Of a stretch of 64,000 bases of DNA, positions 37,399 to 49,520 are shown one piece after another. The notes beneath the pieces are model-generated. The model was not told the DNA's origin, searched no databases, and was given only the letters and a program-made list of their open reading frames with translations. Position 1 is the first letter of the stretch. Each line of letters opens with the position of its first letter. This DNA comes from Symsagittifera roscoffensis (Eukaryota; Xenacoelomorpha; Acoela; Convolutidae): positions 44,809,448-44,873,447 of the forward strand of contig NC_087069.1 in the NCBI RefSeq assembly GCF_963678635.1, written 5' to 3'. Position numbers and translations under genes: made by a program.

Positions 37399-38600
37399 TT
37401 TTCAAATATAGCCTCAAAGTAAGGCTCTAAAGTTTTTAATAATTTACAGCTAGAAAGTTTTTACTGATGAAAAGAGGCTAAGTGCCTGTTTTTTTACGAA
37501 TGAAATATTCATAAATCCTTGTCTACGCAGCTAATGTTTTTTAAGTCATTGAGGCAAAAACATCATTCTTGTTTTCTATTCTGGACACCCTGATAATTTT
37601 CTTTTCTAGGCACTAGGACAATGTTTTCAGAAAATGATTATTTCCAGACATTCAGATAAATTTTCCTTATTTCTACTTAACTTTTGATGTGAAACCATAC
37701 TATCGAGTACCTAGTTTGTGTCAATTAAACGTGATGATCACGTTACCGGTAAAATGTCATTTTAGAACGAATAAAACTTAATTTTTCTAGATGTTATTAG
37801 ACTCTTATCGAAGGCTTGTTTTTGTGTAATGTCATACAGTCCTTTACGTGCAGAAACTAGAGAAAGGTATGTCAATATTTTTTTTCATTTATGAAAAATC
37901 GATGAGAATGTTTTTCTTTATAAAAAAAAATGATAAGCTTTTTTTATTTGGTTTATGTGTTTTGTTCAAAAACACAATTAACAAGATGCCATTGTAACAA
38001 TACACCAATAGCTTGAACCGAACACGTGCACCATTTCTAAAGATTTGCTGTGAAGCTTAGCTAGTTCTTTTACCCAGATTTGAAATTAAAATAAATAGTT
38101 TGTAAATGGCTGGAAAATTTCTAGTGTAGTAAACATTTTGGTGGTTTAAAATCGTGTTTTAATTTTTTAACACTTTAAAATTTATTTTATCAACTATTTT
38201 TCTTTTTCAATCTCTAGCTGCATTTAGCTCTTTTACATAAAACTGATAATGCTAAAAAAACAATTTGAAAGAAAGTGCATTTCTGCTTGTCAGTTTTTCT
38301 ACAGATGATTTATTCTAATAGTTTTTTCCAGATCAAAAAACTTCAAATGAGATAAACCAGTATATAGTTTCAAATAAGAATCGTACATGATAATTCTTAA
38401 CAATTTTCCTACCTTAATTGTCAATCAAAAAAGTCCGTGTGTATATTAGGTTAAAAAATTTACGAAAATTAGTCTGTGATTATTTTGTGATTATTCTGTG
38501 ATTAATTTGAGCAAAACAATTATGAAAAGTTTTTTAAAATAGAAATTGATTTGAAACATTGTTTATCTGTGTAGAAAAAGAAAGAAAAAGTGCCCCCTTC
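37392..38600. other. AT-rich non-coding stretch
   Basis: No gene is recognised. A near-palindrome CGTGATGATCACG lies at 37730-37742, and TGTGATTATT is repeated three times near 38473-38505. Confidence 0.45.
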
Positions 38601-38610
38601 AACTGGATAT

Positions 38611-38700
38611 TGGATGCAAATAATTGATACAGAAAACAAAAAAAAACATTGATACAGGATGCAAATAATTGATACAGAAAACAAAAAACATTGATACAGA
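38611..38700. repeat. Minisatellite, two 43-47 bp units
   Basis: Two units contain GGATGCAAATAATTGATACA, GAAAACAAAAAA and CATTGATACAG. The second is shorter only in its A run. Confidence 0.85.
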
Positions 38701-39524
38701 ATGAGATGTGCCTGACAACCGGCTGCATAATCACTCAGAAATCTCGCTAAGGGATTTAATTCTGTTTGTATATTTCTGAAATTTATTTACTCTACCTTAA
38801 ATGCAAACGTCCTATCAATTGTTTAGTTTTTATTTTCTTTTCATAAACACTGGTTTGAATCGCTACTACTCAAGAAATTTTTCCAATCTTTACTGCAATC
38901 CTTATGATTCAGATTACTAATCAACAATTGATTTTTTGTTTGGAGTTATAATTCTTTTTTAATTACTTTTTCGTATATCATTCAGGATGAATTATTTTAG
39001 TCCACTAAAAAAGTTGAGCATAGTCATGTTTTGTGGTGTTTAACACTTATTACTTGTTTTCAAAATTTTTTTTTATTTTTTTTTATTTGTTAACAAAAGA
39101 TAAAGCTGAATGCGTTTTTTAATTGAGTAAGCACTAGAAAAGAAACTCTGTATTGAATTTTGCGTAAAAGTTAACCATAATAAACGTCGTATGTTCAATT
39201 TTGTGAATGTTTTGAAAAACAAATTGATTACGTTGTGAAATCAAAACTGGTCTTTTTTAAAAAAGGTTTTTGTTTTCCAAACTTAACGAAAAATGTTCTA
39301 CCATTATATATTTAGTGACAATTTTCTCCCCAAAATGTTTTTTATTAGTTCAGCACCAAGTTCACTAAAAAGTATTCAGCGAAGATTGATTCCGCATAGT
39401 ACGCAGAAATTATATGTTTGCATCATAATGTTGAGAAAAAACCTTATCAATTTTTCCAATTTTGTTCAATTCTCTGGATAATAAACAGTTCTGATATTGA
39501 CTATCAGAAGAAAAAAATACGTAC

Positions 39525-39785
39525 TTGAAATTTAGAAAATGTCGTTCTGAGATTGCCATGATATTAGACGATGAAAAAAATCAAAATTTGCTTAAAATTT
39601 TACAGAAGTTTTACGGTCATTTTGATTTTGTAAGTTCGAGACCCATAAACACTTATTACCCCAGAAACATATACATTTTTAAATTGCTTAAACTACAGGC
39701 TAAGGGTTCAACCCCTGACAAAATTAAGTCAAATTGTATTCATGATGTAGCTCAGCAAATTATACGAGGGTCTTATGTGCAATAA
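39525..39785 (+). other. Open frame ending in DVAQQ motif, unrecognised
   Basis: 86 codons from ATG. It starts MKFRKCRSEIAMILDDEKNQ, continues LLKILQKFYGHFDFVSSRP, and ends DKIKSNCIHDVAQQ with a short tail. The frame at 17549-17749 has FSSR at a similar place and ends SKCATDVAQQ, in the same frame relative to the shared DNA (TGATGTAGCTCA). The two segments are therefore probably diverged copies. The better-preserved copies at 15.0-28.7 kb are mostly interrupted. This may be a small gene, the least decayed member of a pseudogene family, or a chance frame. Two cysteines and no transmembrane segment are visible. Confidence 0.2.
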
Positions 39786-39799
39786 CTTGCGCAAACGTG

Positions 39800-42700
39800 T
39801 AAAGCACGTTTCAAGTATTAATATATATGTTGAAAGAAAAGCATCAAGTTGTCTATCAAGGCGAAGTATATGGATTTAACCAAAAATGAGAAGATCAAAA
39901 TCGTCCTCTTTATCTTTGTGCCAGATGGGAGGCTCACTTTGGAGGTTTTTGAAAAAAAATTGATTCGGTATTTTCACCGTTATTATTTAGCAATAAAAAG
40001 AAGCCAAATTTGACCCGAGAATTGAGGTTTCTAAAAAAGAAAACCGGTAATTTCCAGGGATTTTTTTTCGTTGTCATTTCTTTGTCGAAAGTCATAATTA
40101 TGTCACAATTTTACAAAACTTGTTTTGAATTTCCTAAATTATTTGTTTTGTCCGGAATTAGCATTTCATACTTCTCAATCTGGAAATTTTTATAGTTTTT
40201 TGTCTCCCATAGATTCAGGCAGTAAAACTACATAAATAAAAAATTCAAATCATTGAAACTGCACCTGTAAATTGTCAAGTTTAAACATTAGCCTACTGAG
40301 TAAACTGTTATTCGAAGTGCATATTAGAAAAATTTTTAAACCAATTTGCTAGTTTGCAGAACTAACTAAGAAGTCAAAAAGTTACTATTAAAATTTCTTA
40401 AGATACTTGCTATTCGTCGCGCGTTTCAGAAATATAAAAAATGATGTTGGAAATCATCATTTGTTTGAGGTGCAAAAGAAAACATTTGTTTTGCTTAACA
40501 ACTGAAAAAAAAAGGTTTTTGTATCTTCTATTCAATTTTCCTTGCCAATCAAAAAGATTTTTTTCGTACTGATGTTGTCAGAAATGGGCTGACAGCTCAT
40601 AATTTCCGTCTCTTGACTTCTAAAGCTGCTTCGGAATTATTCAAATTCTGATTTGTATACTCATCTCTAATCATTTGTTATATAAATCACTTATTCAAAT
40701 TTGGTTTAAAATATTGATCAGCATCAAAAACAAAATTGAATAGTTTTTTTTCCTCTTTCTGATCCCAGACAATTTTTTCAAAAATGAAAACATAGGGTAG
40801 TTTTAGCAAGTTTTGAAAGAATGATACAGTTTTTCATGTTTAATAATGGGACTTTATCTTCAAACTAGAGTCCAAAATCTTGGATGATTTGATTTTTATT
40901 TGATTCGGAAAAATTATGGCTAGATTTTTTAATAGCCGATTTGTATAAAATTATCATGTTTTTTCAGGAAACAATTTTCGTAATTTGCTTACAAAATTTC
41001 TCGCGAAAATCAAGCTGAAGTTTTCTATAGAAGATAATTGAAGTTATGATACTTTGAGGTTTTACGCACAAAATCCAATTGATGAGCACTGTTTCAATTT
41101 GATTTCAAAATCAATTAAAAATAATCAAACTTGCAACTTGATCACACTGCTATTTTTTTTGCAATAGTTCAGCAAAAGTTTCGCTGAATTGTTAAAATTT
41201 CACGTATAACATGATCGCTCTAAGCAAAAAACAATTAAAAAGCTTTTTTTTGGGCAAAAGGTGTCCGCCATTTTTTCAGTGAAACTAATATAGATTAAGT
41301 ATATTGATTCCTTTATAAAGGTTAGATATGAATTTATGGGGCAAGGTTGTATTTCAGTGTTTTTTTAAAATTTTAAGTGTTTTTATAGTGTTTTCTTAAA
41401 GTTGAAACCCAAAAATATTTTCTCAAAAACTTTTTTTTCAAAACTCTCGGCAAAACAATAAGACGCGCGTTGTTTGCCTATTTTTTTCATCTGAGAGATC
41501 TCGAAATAGTTTCAACAAGAATAATTTTTAAATAACATTTGTTGAAATTTTGACCTAAAACTTACTTTAAAAAATTTTTGCAAAAAGCCGGTATTTTTAT
41601 TCCAATAAAAGTAATACTGATGATATTAAGAAAGCCAGGTTTTTCATCACCCGATATTTTATTTCCTTAGACTCATTCAAAAAAATTAGTGGTCATTGAA
41701 CAACTACTTTAGAATTTTTCAATTGGAATATTAGAGCTTGTTACAGTTCTGAATAGTTGTTCTTCCCTAAAATAATTTCAAAAGACAACCATGAAAAAAT
41801 GAAATTTCAGGTTAAAATTGAAAAAATTTCGACACAAATTAAATGGGCGATTTATGATTAAAACTCAGTTAAATTTGTTTTTTACTGCCAGTCTCTACAT
41901 AATTCAAAGCTGATCAATTCTAGTCGGTAAAAAATGGGTTTTTGTTGCACATTTTCCTTTAACTAAAAACACCATGTCAATCAATTATAATGCAGAGTTG
42001 TGCAAAAACATCTAAATGTAAAATAAGACTCTGGAAACGAACATTTTTTTGAGAGACTTAAGAAATGCATAAACCTATCACAAAAAAATAGAAATGAAAT
42101 TGTTGCTTGGGCTCTTAAAGGATTTTTTTTATCTCAGCAGCAGATGATATATTGAAAAAATTGATATGATAAGCGTTAAATTGCCTCGATGATTGATTAT
42201 TCAGACATAAGTTTTGTAAGAGAAACACAAACAATTTTATCCTTCAAACTTCGGTGCTTGATACACTCTCTCAGAAGTTAAGTTTTTGGGAATCCAAGGT
42301 TTCACTAAAATTCATAAATACTTGTGCTTCTCTTCAGTTTTTCACTGTTTCTTTTATGAAAAGAAAGAGATGAGAATTTTTGAAGGCAGAAAACTTGGCC
42401 GAAAAAAAGGTCTTTTTAGTGCTTTTTTGAAAACTTTTACAGTTATACAGAACTTTTTAGTGTATTCGAAAATATTGTTATATCCCATACCCCTTCCTTC
42501 GAGAAAGTCGTAGATCTGCTCCTGCAAAAATCAGTTAATTTTTCTTTGTAACTTTTTTTATATCCATCATTTTGATAGAAGCGCGAAAAGTGATTCCGCT
42601 TCTAAAAGCTCATTCAAAATCACCAGTCCTTAGTTTGAGAATAACAGGTTAACTTGATTTTTCCTAAAATTTAGTAGGAAATTTGAGGCGTTCTAACTTC

Positions 42701-45170
42701 TTTAAGTCTCGAAAAAAAATGTTACTTAAAATCCGTTAGCCATGATCAATGTTTGGGTCACGAGCCAGATCACTGCTATATAAAAAAAAGCCATTTCTGG
42801 ACTGGCGTTCTAGTAAAAATAATCGATAACTAGTGATTCTCAGTGCAGTTTCTATACAAACAAAACGATCATATTCTATTGAAAATGGACTTTAAGGTTA
42901 CTTTTTTTCATATTATAAAAATTTGCTTGACTTGATCGAAGATAAAAAAAACATGAGCGCAGAGGCATCAGTTTAAACAAAGATAGAGTGCCTTTGATGA
43001 AAAAATTGGCTTTTCATGATTTTAATTTGGAAAACTTATTCGGTTAATGGGGAAAAAAATAAATTAAATTAGTTTTAGGGAATTGAGAAAAAAAACTCTC
43101 GCAAAAACGTTGAATTTTTGAAGCATGCGATCCATTATTTGAAAAAAAATTGCCACCATGATCATTTTCCTTCTTTTTTACGCTTTGAACATCGGTCCGT
43201 AATAACTTTTTTTAGAAGCTCTTTTTCGAGGAACTAAAATGCTGAATCAAGAATTGTCTTGAGAGTTCTTAAAATTATAAAAAAAACTTTTGATTGACCG
43301 TCTTATCCTGTTTCTCATCAATGTTTTCTGTTCAAACCTTAATGCGAAAAAAATGTTTTCATCTTGATACTTAATTTGATATCACCAAACTCTGATTTTA
43401 TTATGACGATAATCGACATGATTTCAAGTACCTAAAGCAAAGTTTGCTTACACGTGGGTTTTCGATGGTCAAATTTTTTGTTTTAGTTGAAAAAGATCTG
43501 AAAAATTGCCCTTTGTGAGTTTTTGAGAGTCATTTTTCGCTATACATAATGATGTTAGCCTAGCCCTCTGCCACATTTTTACGATAATGTTTTTTGAGCC
43601 CAACCTTTCAATTATGTTTTAAAGTCTAGAATATTTTTGGCGGAATACGAGCGGTTAAAACTTGCTGTTTTGTCAAACCCTTCTGTAAAATGCTCTGAAT
43701 TTGTTTTGCTCTTTCTGAGCATAGATTAATTTGGAATGATTTGACAAAAGCAAATTGCACCGTCCTTTTTCGAGATATTAAAAAGGTTAAAATGTTTATA
43801 TGAAAAGAGTCTAAGGCTTTTATGTGTTGCAGGACTTCAGTTTCTTGATTACAAAATCATTTGTTTCTGAAAGCATTTGAGATCCGAGATATGCAAGGAA
43901 GGAAGCATTTTTTTAGGAAAACATAAGAAGTATAAGACAAGCTCACAAAAAAACGACTTCATAATATTGAATTCCAATCTGACAACTCAAAGGAAATCCG
44001 TTTAGCGCTTCGGACTGTGTAATTTCCTTCTAATTGACACCTACATTTTCCTTGTCTAATTGATTTTTTTCCTTGTTGGATAGCATTTAAAGGACAATCA
44101 GTCTGATGCTGAGAGCTTGAGCAAATTTTACGCCAATTTCGCAAAGACAATTGATTTGAAGAGCCAAAAAATCAAATGCGCTTCAAATGACTGCTTTATC
44201 AAATTTGCAATTGCTTCTTCACATCATAGAAAATGCATTGCAATTACGTTAATGAGGACAAAAAAGATCAGATTGGTGTTGTCAAAACTCAGTCCTTCGA
44301 TTTGATAGTTTTTCAAAATAATGAAATTAAAAGAGAGTCAGCACCATGACTTGGTGTTGCAATGCACCAAGAGCGTGCCATCCCCCCTCAATTCGGGTTG
44401 CCAAATTAAACCAAAGGTTCCCACTTTAGTATAGTTTAGGGCTCCCATTTGTAACTGGTGAACCTCAAAAACTGGCGCCGAAACAACAAAAGTTTAAGAA
44501 GGGAGCGCGCACCAAAAAATGTTAGTCCATTTTAAAAAAGACCGAAAACAATTTTCATCTTTTCTTACGAAAAACCAACGCCCCCCTTCACGCACGAAAA
44601 AACTTCTGCGCACGACGCTGCAATGAACAATAAATTGCGTTCAATCAACGAAATAGTTATCAACTAATCAAAAATCTTGCAGTTCGTCAGTATAAATTGT
44701 ATGTTTTTTTTAAAAGTTATTTGAATCCCAGTTTTGTCCAACGTGAGTCGTAGCTGCAATTTTTAGTCGATGACAAACAAAAGATAATGCCAAATAAACT
44801 GCGGTAAAGATTTGTTTCATAAGAAACACGTTTGATAGATGTCGTGATCTACTCTGATAAACAAAGTTTCTACTGATTCCTTACAAAAGATTTATGACTT
44901 AAAGAGTTCGATCTATGCAGGGGTAACAATGAAAAAGAATTTGAAATATTATTTTTAGAAATATTTGATTGCGAAAACAAGAAGAAGTTTTAAAAATTAC
45001 TTCATAACTTGAAGAAGATTCAATTTATGACAAATATAGCCGAACTTGTCAAAAATTTAGTAAATTTACGTATACATTTAGAGGCAAAAAAATTGATGGT
45101 TTCAAGTCATCGTAAAATTTTTTTCGAACACACTATTTTAATATATTTCAGATAACAGTCTGGATTGCAG
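39800..45170. other. Long AT-rich stretch without recognised genes
   Basis: No exon set or repeat shared with the rest of the window stands out. At 44340-44530 there is a GC-richer patch with a Kozak-like CACCATGACTTGG that opens 27 codons only. At 44102-44200 a frame contains AKTIDLKSQKIKCASNDC, which faintly resembles the AKTIES...SKCATD of the DVAQQ frame. Neither is strong enough to call. Confidence 0.4.
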
Positions 45171-45210
45171 CAAAACAAAAATTGTTATTTATCCATGAAA
45201 TTATTTAAAA

Positions 45211-45370
45211 ACCCGGGTACCCGGATTGACCAAAAATGCAATCATTCTGTTTTCATGTATGAAAATATGCTAGCCATACACTTTTAAAAAAACTCTATGA
45301 AAAAATGCAAGATAGGTCTCTGATCAGAAATTTTTTGGATAAAAAATTGTATGATGAGCATTTTTCCACA
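45211..45370. repeat. Palindromic TCATACAATTT module, distant copy
   Basis: It begins CCCGGGTACCCGGATTGACC, then AAAAATGCAATCATTCTG, with an inverted arm pair around 45260-45290 (TTTTCATGTATGAAAATATG, GCTAGCCATACAC). It ends AATTGTATGATGAGCATTTT at 45345-45364, the same sequence as in the 1.3-kb units. This shows the family is dispersed and not confined to the 1-9 kb region. Confidence 0.55.
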
Positions 45371-45840
45371 AAACAAAAAGTGTTTCCTTTTTAAATTTGA
45401 ATTTTTGCTCTAATTTTTTTGGGTTCTGTTTCCAATCAAACACAAGTGCTTTAGACCCTGGCTGCTCAAAGCTAGATTAGGCAAACAATTTCACGATTCT
45501 GCATGTTCAATGCAAGGAAACCGAACTGAAACTGGTGTCTTAGCAAATAATACAATGAAAGTAGCAAACTTCTAAATAACGGTAAATTTCTCAGAGATGC
45601 AAATTTTTCGAATTTGAAACTTTGATTTATCCTTCAAGGCCGTAGGCATACCAAAAAGCCATACGACCAAAAAGTGTTTTTTGAGCGTTTTTGAAAAACT
45701 ATTTTGAGAAAAGAAAGAATCAATTGATTTTTGTTCTTATCGAACTATGCTGTATACACTTAAAAGCAAATTTCGCGTGCAGAAAAACTTTCTGGAAATA
45801 TTTTTTTCGCGCCAGAACTTTTTCAAATTTTTTTTGGAAA

Positions 45841-45888
45841 TGTTCGCGCATGAAAATGCTCGCGCATAAAAACGTTCGCGTTTGAAAT
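45841..45888. repeat. 16-bp CGCG-containing short tandem repeat
   Basis: Three units: TGTTCGCGCATGAAAA, TGCTCGCGCATAAAAA, CGTTCGCGTTTGAAAT. CGCG is rare elsewhere in this AT-rich window. Related TTCGCGTGCAGAAAA and TCGCGCCAGAAC lie upstream near 45770-45820, so the array may once have been longer. Frames on both strands cross it without a recognised product. Confidence 0.7.
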
Positions 45889-46113
45889 TTTTTTGGAGTA
45901 TTTTGGAAAATACTTTGGTATTGTTTACGCAAAAATTTTCAGTCTTACAACTTACATTTCTGCCAACTGTACGATATGTAGTTTTTTGCCAAAACAGTTT
46001 TTCGATTTTTATGAACGTACATCAATCTTTCTGCCAATGCGAGAAAAAAGTTATTTTGAGTTCGATGACACTATTTAGTGAATATTTCTGGTATATGTTT
46101 GAGTGGTTTTTTA

Positions 46114-46682
46114 CAGACTTATGTCAGGGAATTGTATGATTATTGTTCCGACTTTCGATACGAAAGTAACGGAATATTTGTGTTCGGGGTGGGTTTTTTT
46201 TTCTTCAGACAAATTTCGACTTTTTAACTAGCCATTTTTGACGGAATTTTTTTATATCATTCGAAAACCATTGTTGTCCTGAGCTTAAATTTGAAAAGAT
46301 ATTTTACCTGTGATCGTTTTGCGTAAAGTTATGAGGGTTTAAAGATTGCCATTTTGGCCATTTTGACCAATTTGGGACAATTAACGCGCGATATCATTCG
46401 CGCTATTAACGCGTAAGCGGAGATTTAATCCGGCTTATAAATCGTTCCAAATTGGTTGAACGAAGCTTATTTGCCATAATTGATTTGTTACAAGGAACGA
46501 AATTTATCTTTTTGTACTTTATATGGCGTGTGGGGGGATGATTTTTATTAAAAAAATCAAGTTAAAAAAAAATTTCATTTTATTTTAATTCATTTAATTT
46601 TTTATGCCATTACTGCTGCTACATAAACCTTAAAAGGCAGTCGGAACATTCAGGGCTTCGCCCTGATACGAGCAGTCTTGTT
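46114..46682 (+). mobile_element. GTTCCGACT element, copy 2
   Basis: It starts with a shortened outer end (AGACTTATGTCAGGGAATTG), then ATTGTTCCGACTTTCGATAC. It carries the internal block ACGCGCGATATCATTCGCGC with TATTAACGCGTAAGCGG and TATATGGCGTGTGGGGGG. It finishes AAAAGGCAGTCGGAACATTC, then CCCTGATACGAGCAGTCTTG. The core is nearly identical to 58390-58955. It has no transposase, so it is non-autonomous and presumably mobilised in trans. Confidence 0.8.
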
Positions 46683-46689
46683 GGTCTAT

Positions 46690-49115
46690 GGAATCACTCC
46701 GAGCAGTTATTGCGAGGGTAACAAATATTTTTCTGAAGACAGTTATCAATTCACAAACAACCGGAAAATAAATCAGTACTTTTCAAAAAAGTTTTCTAAA
46801 TTGATGTTTTTACGCTTTTGTTGGTTATTAAGGCAAGGACTGGAATGCTATCTGATCAAACAAAAAAATTTTGTAAAAATTAATTTGTAAAAACGAGTGG
46901 TTTATCATATGTAAGACAAATCGCTCATACTTCAAGCTGCTACGATACTTTTCTGAACAAGTTCTCAAATTTATGAGTAAATGATTTGGAGTGAACACTG
47001 TTTTGGAGTTCTCTCAATGCAGACTCCAGATGATTTATTGCGAACTAGTCAACAAAGTTAAATACTCAACAACAAAAAACTACAACCTTTTTTGGAATTA
47101 CCGTAGTTAGATTTTATTATGCGGCTTAAAAATATTTTTGAAGTTCAACACACGCAACCTTACTTGTATCAGCTGGAAAAATAAAAAATGAAATTGAAAT
47201 GACCTGAAATATCGAAAAAAATCATGTCAAGCTTTTGATATGAAAAATGTGGTCGAGGTTTTTTGCGATATTGATACCAGTTTTTTCTCTTGCTTCAACT
47301 GATATAACTTCTTAATATAATATAACTTATTATGCTCCTTTTGGGATAGAAAATATTTTGCCCGTGACCTCTGGGTTTTTTTTGTTTTTTTTTGTCAAAT
47401 TAAGTCACCCTTTCAGCCTTGCATGAAGTTTGCTTGGAATTGTTACCTCAAACTGGCCAAGTTAATTGCAGAAAGTTAGAAATTGGTCTAATATTTTTAT
47501 GGCTTGTTTTGGGGCACATTTACCTTCTAAAAGATCTTTCTCAAAGATATCAAAATCAAATGTTTTTGGCTTCTAAATAGGTAAACAACCTCAACGTTTG
47601 CTTATGACTTAAAACAAAACAACTGGCACGATCTGTGATTTACTAGCGTCGTTAAGGTTTCAATTTTTTTTCTGTTTGTTAACTGCACTTTGTTGAAACG
47701 GAGACTTTAAAATTCATGGTCCGAATAATTACCAAGAACTGAACTTTTTCGTCTAAAAGCAACCGTTTGTAATGTTTGAAGAAAAAATTGAAATTTCTTG
47801 GTTTTATTTCATTTTCAGAGAAAAAATCGATGTAATTTTTTGTTTGGTTAGCCGCGTCATTCAGCATATTTATCCTTTTTGGGAACTTTGCTTTCTAATA
47901 CTTTTTCATCTGCAAATACAAATTATTAGCACAATTAACAAAAACAAGTTATTAATTGAAGTTAAACGGAAGCTTAGCTATGTCAACCATTGGAATTGTA
48001 ACGGGCGTCATTAAAAAAATAAAAGAGGTGCTGTTTTTTGTTCAATCAATTTTGGAGTCATTTTGTTCAGAAGCTTCATTTTGCGGAATGTTCCATTTGC
48101 GAGAAGAAAACAAGGAAAATAAAAGAACCAATGAATGCCGAGGAAAATGGTTGTCTACAATTCTTTTTTTTTTTTCAAATACGTTTTTCTTCTGGTAATA
48201 ATTTTCAGTGATTACTTTTACTAATTATTTGGTTCCCAAATTTCACGCCGTTGACATTAAATTTAAATAAATTTTCTTTTTAACGCTTAATGATTTCACC
48301 TTTTACCCGATGGGTGATTTTCTAATAAGTAAAAGTCAATCCTGTATTTTTCTATTTCCTATTACAGTCAATCCTGTATTTTTCCGAAAGTTTGACCAAT
48401 ATAATGGTCTTGCTTTATTTTCTGTCAAATTCAATCAAACTCCGAGTTCAGCTTAAGAAACATTACTCCGAGCTCAGCTATTTAAATTACACAAACTTGT
48501 TCGAAAGTAGTTGATTTTATTACTTTACTTGGAATATTATAACTTATAATTATAAGTTACGCCAACGGTATCTTAATCTTATCAGAAGTATAAAAGTTTA
48601 CATACTGTGTTTAAACTTCAACTTAGTATGAGTTCTGGTATCAATTACCATTTTTGTCACCTTTTGAGAAATTTAACTCCGGTCAATCACTCTTGGTCTT
48701 ATGTTAAATTAAGTCAAAACTGTGGCTCATTATTTTTTATATAACTGAAAACAGTAAAAACAAAAACATCGCTTCTGCAATCAATTTTAGTAAAAATCTT
48801 ACAAACAAACTGATTTGAGGAAAATTATCCTTTTAAGCTATTTTCTATTGCTTTAGGATTTGATTTCGTTGGATTTTTTTTCTAAATTAATTATTAAACA
48901 GTTTTATTGCCTAGTTTTTTCTTGCTATCTAAAACAAACTGCAACACAAACGATACTCAAGTCCAAGCAGTGAATGATTTTGCATTTATTATTTAGACAA
49001 CTCCCAAAACAGCTTCTAAATAACATACCCCGAAATCATTTCTTATTCAGATAATTCCCGAAAACCTCCCAAAATTTCATATTCCATTTTTTAATACTTT
49101 GTTTATATGAAAATT
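46690..49115. other. AT-rich upstream region of the GPCR gene
   Basis: No exon is recognised. CAATCCTGTATTTTTC is repeated at 48338 and 48368, and AACTCCGAGTTCAGCT or TACTCCGAGCTCAGCT at 48439 and 48464. The receptor promoter and any 5' untranslated exons should lie here, but no core promoter motif can be assigned from sequence alone. Confidence 0.4.
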
Positions 49116-49124
49116 TGATCGCAA

Positions 49125-49520
49125 ATGTTTTATCGCTCAGTTCTGCCGATTGTTTGCTCCCCAACTTTCCCCCTGTTAATAATTGCATCCGTTTATTTCC
49201 CCCGAACGATTGGAACGAATGATATTGACAGTTTGAATTCAGATCCGAACTCACAACCCGAGCAGCAGACAACATTGAAACCTGATTGGTCCTCGACGAC
49301 CATGAATGACTCATCGACTATGGCCGAGTATTCGGCGCCCGAGTGGCTGATCATGACCATTTCTTCGCTTCGTTTGATCATAACTGTGGCCGGTATGGTC
49401 GCTAATTTGATGGTTTGCGTGGCCATAGTCAAGTTCAGATACCTTCAGAATGTGGGAAATTATTTCGTATTTAATTTGGCCCTCTGTGACCTTTTGTCGG
49501 CACTGTTTGACCTCACACAG
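49125..49520 (+). CDS. Class A GPCR, exon 1 (N-terminus, TM1, most of TM2)
   Basis: First visible coding exon of a rhodopsin-family receptor, a plasma-membrane protein that signals through heterotrimeric G proteins. It encodes 132 residues. Residues 1-75 are a polar extracellular tail with an N-glycosylation sequon (NDS at 61-63). TM1 is about residues 75-103 with the conserved N1.50 (N94) in MVANLMVCVAIV. The first intracellular loop is KFRYLQNVGNYF, and TM2 carries LALCDLL with D2.50 at D122. LQNVGNYF resembles the LKTVNNYF stretch of muscarinic receptors. An in-frame TGA at 49116 lies just upstream of the chosen ATG. M60 and M66 have better Kozak contexts (ACCATGA, ACTATGG), so translation could begin there instead; residues 1-30 are hydrophobic and could be a signal peptide. 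The exon ends CACACAG followed by gtaaga, phase 0. The exon is clearly richer in GC than its surroundings. Confidence 0.88.

Noticed and set aside
39700-39720. AGGGTTCAACCCCT, which resembles a tRNA T-arm or B box.
   Set aside because: There is no matching A box, anticodon arm or acceptor stem in the preceding 70 bp, and the sequence lies in an open frame.
44473-44484. TGGCGCCGAAAC, similar to a retroelement primer-binding site complementary to tRNA-Lys.
   Set aside because: There is only partial agreement, no flanking long terminal repeats, and no gag or pol coding sequence nearby.
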